A DNA stretch of 12,581 bases from an uncultured Collinsella sp. GTDB lineage: Bacteria; Actinomycetota; Coriobacteriia; Coriobacteriales; Coriobacteriaceae. The stretch covers positions 1-12,581 of the forward strand of contig CABUUD010000047.1 in NCBI GenBank assembly GCA_902494585.1, in the 5' to 3' direction. This document shows, in pieces, positions 7,128-12,581 of this stretch. Every line of letters starts with the position of its first letter. Positions within the stretch are counted from its first letter, which is position 1. The translations under genes were made by a program, and so were the position numbers. The notes beneath the pieces were generated by a model, which saw only the letters and a list, made by a program, of their open reading frames with translations, was not told the origin of the DNA and made no database searches.

Positions 7128-8623
7128 GAGCTTCTCCTTTGGGACGTGTCGTTGGCGTTAAACGGAATGGATACCGTAAGCGTAAAAGGCGGGGCGGCGT
7201 GGACCTCTAGGCTGCCACCCAGACCTTGCGCGGCATGCCTCATACCTGGGATACCCGTTCCCTCGCGATACGATACGGGGGCCGGGGACCCGTCGTTAGA
7301 AATCGTCATGCGCGCGACGGCGCCAGCATCCGCCCCCTCCTGCCACAGGCGCACGTGGACCCGATGCGCCTGCGCATGCTTGGTGGCATTGGTCGAGGCC
7401 TCACGGATAATCTGCAAAAATGCGGCGGCGACATGCGCGTCCTCAGGCAGCGCGCCCTCAACATCGATCTGCACACTCACCAGGCCAAAAGCATGGACGA
7501 TATCACCCAGCTGCTCTGCAGGCTCACTGGCACCGCCACTGCGCAAATCGGCGGCGATTGAGCGCAGCAACGGGTCAATCTGCTCGAGCGACTCATCGTC
7601 CAGACGCCCCTCCTCCAAATAGCGATGAAGAATGGACAGGCGCTGCCCGATCACGTCGTGCACGCGAGCGCGCATACGCAGGTAGGCCGCATTGTCGGCA
7701 ACTTTTTTGACTTCTTCGATCTGGACCTGGAGTTCTTTGCCCGCAAGCTCAAGCAGGTGGTTGGCTTGCGCCAGGCGGTCGTAGGCGTGAGCGTATTCCG
7801 TCACGTCCAGGCCGACGACGCGCTCAAACGGACGGCCCGAGACCGTAACGGAGTCACGCACGAACAGACGAATCTCGGAAGGAGAGATCTCGACCACGGC
7901 GCGATCCCTACCAAAGCGATCAAGGTCGATATGGGCGCGATTAGCGCTGCTTTCGGGCATTTGCATGCTAAGTTTGCGCAGGTCGTTCCATGTGCCGCTC
8001 ATGTCGCGCAGATCGGTGGGCATATGAAGTTCCACCAGGTTTTTGCGCATGCAGCGGTTCATGAGCAGCGGACGGCCCCTCGGGTCCAGATACAAGATGC
8101 CCACGGGAATCACGTTGATGGTTTCGATCGTCGAGAACGCGGTGATATCCTCTTGGCGGTTACGGACGTCCATCAAGAGCGCCGCGATGGAACGGAACAG
8201 GAAGAACGCTCCCTCCGCGATAAGGACAACGGTCCACGCCGAGCCCATAACAACAACCATTGGCGGCGTTACGGCGGCAACGAGCAGCAGCTCAGTCAGC
8301 ATGATGGGACGACGATAGTGCACCATAAGCACCACGCCATAGGCAAAGATCGCGGCATTGAGCCACAGCGCTCCGCCCATTGCCCTGGCGCAAACGCCAA
8401 GCGGCGCCACCAGATACGAGCCAGACGACGCGAACAGGATAAGCGCCGAAACCACCAGGTGAACCACGAGACTCGCCTCGTAGGCGCAAATCACCTTACG
8501 GTTATAGGGCGAGCGGCGCGATACGACGAGCGGAACGTGGATCGTCTGCAGACACGCAGCCAGGGCAAAGACAATATCGAGCGCAACGATTTGGGGGAGA
8601 ATGAGCGGGATCTGCATCGTCAC
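7124..8623 (-). CDS. Membrane sensor histidine kinase, DesK/NarL type
   Basis: This kinase of about 499 residues should phosphorylate the LuxR-type regulator encoded next to it. The N-terminal third has about five hydrophobic segments between residues 8 and 150. Residues 165-275 look like a PAS-type sensor (IPVGILYLDPRGRPLLMNR). A helical stretch (280-310) leads to the HisKA_3 phospho-acceptor motif RARVHDVIGQ with H322. The ATPase part has the N box REASTNATKHA (N412), the G1-like motif ISNDG (441-445) and a glycine-rich segment GTGIPGMRHAAQGLGG. It looks catalytically complete. The GTG start overlaps the stop of the upstream gene (GTGA); an ATG two codons later is also possible. Its stop overlaps the start of the regulator. 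The stimulus is unknown. Confidence 0.9.
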   Translation of the reverse strand: MTMQIPLILPQIVALDIVFALAACLQTIHVPLVVSRRSPYNRKVICAYEASLVVHLVVSALILFASSGSYLVAPLGVCARAMGGALWLNAAIFAYGVVLMVHYRRPIMLTELLLVAAVTPPMVVVMGSAWTVVLIAEGAFFLFRSIAALLMDVRNRQEDITAFSTIETINVIPVGILYLDPRGRPLLMNRCMRKNLVELHMPTDLRDMSGTWNDLRKLSMQMPESSANRAHIDLDRFGRDRAVVEISPSEIRLFVRDSVTVSGRPFERVVGLDVTEYAHAYDRLAQANHLLELAGKELQVQIEEVKKVADNAAYLRMRARVHDVIGQRLSILHRYLEEGRLDDESLEQIDPLLRSIAADLRSGGASEPAEQLGDIVHAFGLVSVQIDVEGALPEDAHVAAAFLQIIREASTNATKHAQAHRVHVRLWQEGADAGAVARMTISNDGSPAPVSYREGTGIPGMRHAAQGLGGSLEVHAAPPFTLTVSIPFNANDTSQRRSS

Positions 8624-10503
8624 TCACCCGTCCGCGGCATCAACACGATCATGCGCAGCTGGCCGGGCTCGCCCTCAAGACGATATGCCACGTTGCGCCC
8701 TTGCAAAGCACTTTCGAGCTCTTGCGCAGCGGGTGTCTGCGAAAGATCCTCGTCGTCGTTGGAGAAAAGCGTGGCACGCAACTCGACGCTGCACCGATCG
8801 TGATCACTCAGATGATACATAAGCGCCGGATGGTCGGTGGTGTAGGCAAAAAAAGCAAAGTCATACACACAGTCGTACAGCGCGCTTACCGTACTGGCGT
8901 GCATCGGGCGCCGTATGGCAATAATCGAGGCGCAATCGACATCGATCGTGCGCAGGTCGCTTGCGAGCTCGTTGGCAATGAGCTGAATGCGGTCGCGGTC
9001 AAAACCGCTCTCCCCGTGCTGTGCCAACGTGAGCGACCCCTTGCGCTTGCAATAGGCGACGAGCATCTTGGCGCGCTGCAGCTTGCGGTAACGCTCGTGC
9101 GAAGATGCCTCGTCGGTCAACGGCGGTAGCGAGCTCAGCAGGTCGTACATCTCTTCGAGCGCGCGGGCGAGCGCCTGGTCCACGTCTTGGACCAGCAAGG
9201 TCTCGGCCTCTTGATCTGCCAGGTGCGTCTTAAGGTCGTAGTCGGCCGTGAGCAGTTCGTTTTGGCGCTGCAGCTCCATGCGACGATGCGCCAGTTCGCG
9301 ATTGAGCTCGTTGAGCTCCGACACGTCTTGGGCAAGCAGGGCCGATCCGCCCAGCAGTGGAAAGGCACGGTACATTACATCGGGATCGGACGCCACGGCA
9401 AAGGCATGGGCGCGGCCGTGCTCCTGGTTCCGCAACTCCTCGCGCACGCCTACCGGCATTAGCTTTGACACTGGCGTGGCATAGACTTCCTGCAGGTCGC
9501 GCGTTAGAACTTTGAGGTCGAGCGGCAAGGTGTCGAAGATGCCGGCGATGTCGTGATACGACGGAATGACACCGCAATCGAGACAGATTTCCATCGCCAC
9601 CACGCACAGGATGCAATAGACGAGCGAAAAGTTGAGCCTCCATGCCCAGGGCACACGCAACGCATACGAGATGGCAAAGAATGCGCCACCCAGCAGTACG
9701 AGCGCCGCCGTGCCCGAGAAACGCTGGATGTGAAAGGACGAGGACCGACCAACCAGGATAAAAAAGGCCACGAAGTCAAAGGCCGTCCACACGAGGACGG
9801 CGAAATAACCCCAGCCGTACGTGTAATCGTTGCTCCAGGTGTCGCTTGAACGGTCAAAGTGGAAGACCTGCTGGTGAAAATCGTTGGTGAGCACAAATCC
9901 GATAAGCAGGATGGCCGCAATCCACAGCGCAGCGCAGTAGCGGCGCCCCAGGCGGTGTTGCTCCAGGCCCGCAAGGCGCAGGCCGCAGAGCTGGTAGAGC
10001 AGCGGAATGAGCGTCATGGGCACGTAGTACAGGTACCACAGCACGGTGGCATAGAACGGCGTGAACGACTTGTACTTGAGAATGACTTCGATCATCCACA
10101 GGGCGCAGATGGTGGCGATGGCCACAAGGCGGCGACGCAACACATAGTCCAAACAGCGCAGATAGACCGATACGCCCCAGATCGAAAATACAATTGCGGC
10201 GACAAGCAACGGGAGAGAGCTCGAGTGGACGAGCGCATCCACGACCTCTTCGGACACCTCGCTATAGGCAGGCACGGCGTTAGATAGTTTGGGGTCGAAG
10301 GCGAACAACGCCGGCAAGACTGCCAAAAGTATAAGGAACAGCGCGGTGGTGACACCGGCGATAGCAAAGACGCGGTGGCGATATGCACGGTGCGTTATAC
10401 CAACCAGGAATCGCGGCATGGCGAACAGCCTGCCGCCCCTGGGATCCGCAACCGGCGCGGTCCGGGCGGCCGCGTGGCCGATATGTCGTTCGCGGGTACC
10501 CAT
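8620..10503 (-). CDS. 7TM histidine-kinase-like sensor with degenerate catalytic end
   Basis: This protein of up to 627 residues starts the signalling operon. About eight hydrophobic segments lie between residues 46 and 309. TNDFHQQVFHF (206-216) matches the signature of the histidine kinase N-terminal 7TM region. Residues 395-455 are heptad-rich and probably a signalling coiled coil. The last 170 residues sit where a kinase core would be, but I find no H-D motif, no Asn of the N box (ALYDCVYDFAFFAY takes its place) and no glycine-rich lid. It is probably a receptor or pseudokinase that controls the neighbouring true kinase through 4-base coupled translation. Start: ATG 10503 has AAAGGGA only two bases away; ATG 10419 (MPRFLVGI) has AGG 9 bases upstream and directly precedes the first membrane segment, so it may be the real start. 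Confidence 0.8.
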   Translation of the reverse strand: MGTRERHIGHAAARTAPVADPRGGRLFAMPRFLVGITHRAYRHRVFAIAGVTTALFLILLAVLPALFAFDPKLSNAVPAYSEVSEEVVDALVHSSSLPLLVAAIVFSIWGVSVYLRCLDYVLRRRLVAIATICALWMIEVILKYKSFTPFYATVLWYLYYVPMTLIPLLYQLCGLRLAGLEQHRLGRRYCAALWIAAILLIGFVLTNDFHQQVFHFDRSSDTWSNDYTYGWGYFAVLVWTAFDFVAFFILVGRSSSFHIQRFSGTAALVLLGGAFFAISYALRVPWAWRLNFSLVYCILCVVAMEICLDCGVIPSYHDIAGIFDTLPLDLKVLTRDLQEVYATPVSKLMPVGVREELRNQEHGRAHAFAVASDPDVMYRAFPLLGGSALLAQDVSELNELNRELAHRRMELQRQNELLTADYDLKTHLADQEAETLLVQDVDQALARALEEMYDLLSSLPPLTDEASSHERYRKLQRAKMLVAYCKRKGSLTLAQHGESGFDRDRIQLIANELASDLRTIDVDCASIIAIRRPMHASTVSALYDCVYDFAFFAYTTDHPALMYHLSDHDRCSVELRATLFSNDDEDLSQTPAAQELESALQGRNVAYRLEGEPGQLRMIVLMPRTGE

Positions 10504-10569
10504 AGTCCCTTTAGTGTACCGACAGATGGATCGAAAAAGCGGGCCGCATGTCCCAAAATCCGCAGACGG

Positions 10570-10610
10570 CAGGGCGCCCGGTGAGCATTAACTGCTCGCC
10601 GGGCGCCCTG
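10570..10610 (-). terminator. Strong hairpin downstream of the GH1 gene
   Basis: An 18-bp stem (CAGGGCGCCCGGTGAGCA 10570-10587, partner 10593-10610) has one G-T pair and loop TTAAC. It lies 35 bases beyond the stop of the glucosidase gene and before the signalling operon on the same strand. There is no immediate T-run on the minus strand, only TTTT about 10 bases on, so it may end transcription or protect the 3' end of the mRNA. Confidence 0.6.
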
Positions 10611-10645
10611 GTCAGGAAACTCTGAAGTCGAGTGCCTCAGCTTCC

Positions 10646-12076
10646 TTAGGAAAGGTCCTCACCATTAGAAGCAATAACCTTCTTGTACCAGTCGAAGCTC
10701 TTCTTCTTGGAGCGCTTGAGGGTGCCGTTGCCCGCATCATCGCGGTCCACATAGATAAAGCCGTAGCGCTTGGACATCTCACCCGTGCCGGCCGAGACCA
10801 GGTCGATCGGGCCCCAGGTAGTGTAGCCCAGCAGGTCAACGCCATCCTCGGTCACCGCGTCGCGCATCGCGGCGATATGCTGGCGCAGGTAGTCGATACG
10901 GTAGTCGTCGTTGATGGAGCCATCCTCTTCGACAACATCCTTGGCGCCCAGACCGTTCTCGACCACAAACAGCGGCTTCTGATAACGGTCGTACAGGTCG
11001 TTAAGGGTGATGCGGAAGCCCAGCGGATCGATGGCCCAGCCCCACTGGCTCTCCTGCAGGTAGGGGTTCTTGGCGCCGGCGAAGGCGTTGCCCTGGGTGC
11101 GCTCGACATCGGGGTTATCGGCACCGGCAGAGCAGCGGGTGCTGTAGTAGCTAAAGCTGATGAAGTCGACGGTGTTGGCGGCCAGGATCTCGCGGTCCTC
11201 GTCCGTCATGCCCACATCGATGCCCAGACGCTCGAGCTTCTTGACGGCATAGGCCGGGTAGTAGCCGCGGCTCTGGACGTCGACGAAGAAGTAATTGTCC
11301 TGGTTGTCGAGCTGCGCTTGGCGCACGTCGCCCGGACGGCAGCTGTAGGGGTAGTAGCTACCTGCGGCGAGCATACAGCCGATCTTGACCTCAGGATCGA
11401 TCTCGTGAGCGATCTTGGTTGCCCAAGCGCTGGCGACGAGCTCGTTGTGGGCGGCCAGGTACTCGACGGCCTCCTTGTTCTCGCCCTCCTCAAAGACCAG
11501 GCCGGCACCCATAAACGGCAGGTGCAAGATCATATTGATCTCGTTAAAGGTGAGCCAGTACTTCACCAGGCCCTTGTAGCGGGTAAAGATCGTGGTCGCG
11601 AGATTCTTGTAGAAGTCGATGAGCTTGCGGTTGCGCCAGCCGCCGTACTCCTTGATGAGATGAATCGGGCAGTCGAAGTGCGTGATAGTCACGAGCGGCT
11701 CGATGCCGTGCGCCTGGCACTCGCGGAACACATCCTCGTAGAAGGCCAGGCCAGCCTCGTTGGGCTCGGTCTCGTCGCCGCTGGGGAAGATGCGGGTCCA
11801 AGCCAGGCTCATACGGAAGGTCTTAAAGCCCATCTCGGCAAAGAGAGCGATGTCCTCCTTGTAATGGTGGTAGAAATCGATGCCGGTCTGCGCGGGATAG
11901 TAATAGCCGTCCTCGAAGTCGAGCATCTTACGCTGGCCGGAGACCACCGCATAGCGCTCGGGGCCGTGCGGAGCCACGTCCACGTTGGCAAGGCCGCGGC
12001 CGTCCACGTTGTAGGCGCCCTCGCACTGGTTGGCAGCCGTCGCGCCGCCCCACAGGAAGTCATTACGGAAAGCCAT
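10646..12076 (-). CDS. GH1 6-phospho-beta-glucosidase
   Basis: This 476-residue cytoplasmic enzyme splits phosphorylated beta-glucosides (for example cellobiose-6-phosphate or aryl-glucoside-6-phosphates) brought in by a PTS, giving glucose-6-phosphate and the aglycone or sugar. It is a full-length GH1 barrel. The N-terminal motif FLWGGATAANQCEGAY (8-22) binds sugar, TFNEIN holds the acid/base E179, and VVENGLG holds the nucleophile E373. TTWGPIDLVSAGTGEMSKRYGF (419-440) carries the Ser428/Lys436/Tyr438 set that marks the 6-phospho subgroup, as in E. coli BglA and AscB. GAAAGGA lies about 7 bases before the ATG, and a likely promoter is at 12112-12140. No PTS or regulator gene lies beside it in the window. 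Subgroup is well supported; the exact sugar is not. Confidence 0.93.
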   Translation of the reverse strand: MAFRNDFLWGGATAANQCEGAYNVDGRGLANVDVAPHGPERYAVVSGQRKMLDFEDGYYYPAQTGIDFYHHYKEDIALFAEMGFKTFRMSLAWTRIFPSGDETEPNEAGLAFYEDVFRECQAHGIEPLVTITHFDCPIHLIKEYGGWRNRKLIDFYKNLATTIFTRYKGLVKYWLTFNEINMILHLPFMGAGLVFEEGENKEAVEYLAAHNELVASAWATKIAHEIDPEVKIGCMLAAGSYYPYSCRPGDVRQAQLDNQDNYFFVDVQSRGYYPAYAVKKLERLGIDVGMTDEDREILAANTVDFISFSYYSTRCSAGADNPDVERTQGNAFAGAKNPYLQESQWGWAIDPLGFRITLNDLYDRYQKPLFVVENGLGAKDVVEEDGSINDDYRIDYLRQHIAAMRDAVTEDGVDLLGYTTWGPIDLVSAGTGEMSKRYGFIYVDRDDAGNGTLKRSKKKSFDWYKKVIASNGEDLS

Positions 12077-12111
12077 GCATCAATCCTTTCGCACGCTGTT
12101 GTCATAGGCTC

Positions 12112-12140
12112 AGTATCCCTGCAAACAACGCGTCGCTCAA
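12112..12140 (-). promoter_or_regulatory. Likely promoter of the GH1 gene
   Basis: On the minus strand, TTGAGC (12140-12135) and GATACT (12117-12112) are 17 bases apart, matching sigma-70-type -35 and -10 boxes at four of six bases each. The predicted start lies about 30 bases before the glucosidase ATG. I see no clear operator, catabolite-repression site or antiterminator site. Confidence 0.45.
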
Positions 12141-12223
12141 CGGCAACGGCGCAGGCCGATACTTCTTTTCGCGTGCAGGCGCCCGGCAACCACCCCGTCT
12201 GACACTTTTTGATACCCGCCTGT

Positions 12224-12266
12224 CCAAGCCGCCACAAAGGGGACAGGCACCTTTGTGGTGGCTTGG
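12224..12266. repeat. Near-perfect 17-bp hairpin with GGGGACAG core
   Basis: CCAAGCCGCCACAAAGG (12224-12240) pairs with 12250-12266 at all positions but one, which is a G-T pair; the loop is GGACAGGCA. GGGGACAG at 12239-12246 spans the stem-loop junction, and its reverse complement CTGTCCCC recurs at 12341-12348. Such GGGGACAGGCACC palindromes resemble dispersed REP-type repeats. It lies upstream of the GH1 gene and not downstream of any gene pointing into it, so a plain terminator role is less likely. Confidence 0.7.
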
Positions 12267-12271
12267 GCCCG

Positions 12272-12331
12272 GTTTGTCTCAATCTGTAACAGTTAGACAG
12301 CCAAAATCGGGCCTGGTGTTACAGATTGAGA
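12272..12331. repeat. Palindromic repeat element, copy 1
   Basis: TCTCAATCTGTAACA (12277-12291) is perfectly inverted at 12317-12331 around a 25-base loop. Its 5' arm with flank (12272-12292) is 20/21 identical to that of copy 2, 81 bases downstream. No coding sense is visible. Confidence 0.75.
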
Positions 12332-12352
12332 TTGTTCGGCCTGTCCCCTGCA

Positions 12353-12412
12353 GTTTGTCTAAATCTGTAACAGGTAGAGACGATTTAGCCCGCTAGATGT
12401 TACAGATCGAGA
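12353..12412. repeat. Palindromic repeat element, copy 2
   Basis: TCTAAATCTGTAACA (12358-12372) faces TGTTACAGATCGAGA (12398-12412), 13 of 15 positions paired, around a 25-base loop. Arms are nearly identical to copy 1, while the loops differ. Conserved arms with varied loops suggest the arms or the fold are what is kept or copied. Confidence 0.75.
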
Positions 12413-12421
12413 CAGAAGATT

Positions 12422-12499
12422 CTAGTCGCAGGTAATGTCGAGGTTCTTGCCGATGAGACCTACGTAGCCGCCTTCGCCGGCGGGATATTTGACTGAATA
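12422..12499 (-). pseudogene. Possible C-terminal remnant of a lost gene
   Basis: On the minus strand, from about 12499 to a TAG at 12424-12422, the frame reads SVKYPAGEGGYVGLIGKN followed by LDITCD and stop. Codons (GGC, AAC, CTC, GAC, ACC) match the genes of this window. The frame runs upstream only into a low-complexity Ser/Phe stretch and a TAA, so no start or body remains. I do not recognise the family. It may be the 3' scrap of a gene removed by an insertion or deletion, or a chance frame of about 25 codons. Confidence 0.35.
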
Positions 12500-12537
12500 G
12501 GAAAAAAAGGAAAAAATAGGAAAAAAAGGAAAGGAGA
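12496..12537 (+). repeat. A/G-rich tandem repeat and ribosome-binding site of the edge gene
   Basis: AATAGGAAAAAAAGGAAA occurs twice with a 19-base period (12496-12513 and 12515-12532) and runs into AAAGGAG (12530-12536), 4 bases before the ATG at 12541. The leader offers several AGG-type sites in an unstructured purine tract, which should favour strong ribosome loading. Runs of seven A make it prone to length change. Confidence 0.7.
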
Positions 12538-12540
12538 CTT

Positions 12541-12581
12541 ATGACTGAAACCATCTTCTCCCCCTCATTTGGAAATCGCCC
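12541..12581 (+). CDS. 5' end of a gene cut by the window edge
   Basis: ATG at 12541 is followed by 12 further complete codons (MTETIFSPSFGNR). AAAGGAG lies just before it. The opening FSPSFGNRP recalls the N-terminus of AAA-type ATPases found in Coriobacteriia, which begin with a similar SFG-x-x-P before a Gly-Arg motif, but too little is present to name it. Confidence 0.55.
   Translation, partial: MTETIFSPSFGNR

Noticed and set aside
7625..8803. Open frame of about 392 codons on the + strand across the kinase and 7TM gene boundary
   Set aside because: It is antisense to two overlapping, recognisable signalling genes and is rich in Arg, His and Gln without any motif.
10877..12202. Open frame of about 441 codons on the + strand opposite the GH1 gene
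   Set aside because: The minus strand encodes a full GH1 enzyme with both catalytic glutamates. The + frame has Val/Leu-rich low-information sequence and no ribosome-binding site.
12272..12412. Short CRISPR array
   Set aside because: There are only two copies, each internally palindromic over about 55 bases, with no regular repeat-spacer pattern and no cas gene in the window.
1..12581. tRNA, rRNA or riboswitch
   Set aside because: No cloverleaf, rRNA motif or known riboswitch core was seen by eye in the intergenic stretches.

Overview
The window reads as high-GC DNA from an actinobacterium of the class Coriobacteriia, most likely Collinsella or a close relative. This is an inference from strongly C/G-ending codons in most genes, a lipoprotein and zinc-ribbon repertoire typical of that group, a 7TM histidine-kinase-like protein next to a DesK/NarL-type kinase and a LuxR-type regulator, and intergenic GGGGACAG/GTGTCCCC-type palindromes. 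No phylogenetic marker gene is present, so the genus is not proven.

Left part, + strand. After about 270 bases without a secure gene comes a cytoplasmic DUF1593/Sde182-like nucleoside-hydrolase-fold protein (273-1784). A gap with short repeats and GTCCCC palindromes follows. Then comes a compact three-gene set, each member carrying cysteine zinc ribbons: a DUF4428 protein (2017-2754), a two-ribbon protein with two membrane segments (2779-4101), and an SPFH/band-7 protein (4150-5238). The last two resemble Bacillus subtilis YdjG and YdjI, which work at the membrane with PspA. The SPFH frame is cut by an in-frame TGA just where its two C-terminal zinc ribbons begin. The ribbons continue intact for 50 codons to a TAG at 5389-5391. 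A hairpin follows, then a separate lipoprotein gene (5471-6313).

Middle part. Two hairpins, one a perfect 17-bp stem, sit between the lipoprotein gene and a convergent minus-strand signalling operon. That operon is transcribed right to left: a 7TM histidine-kinase-like protein with a degenerate catalytic end (10503-8620), a DesK/NarL-type sensor kinase (8623-7124) and a LuxR-family response regulator (7127-6504). The three are joined by 4-base start/stop overlaps (GTGA and ATGA), so they are probably translated together as one sensory pathway.

Right part. A GH1 6-phospho-beta-glucosidase (12076-10646, minus) has its own likely promoter and a strong downstream hairpin. Beyond it lies a repeat-rich stretch (12224-12412) with three hairpins, two of them near-copies of one element. 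Next come a minus-strand scrap that reads like the end of a lost gene, an A/G-rich tandem repeat forming the leader of a new + strand gene, and the first 13 codons of that gene at the window edge.

The items most worth attention are the TGA inside the SPFH gene, the kinase-like protein without recognisable catalytic motifs, and the repeat cluster at the right end.
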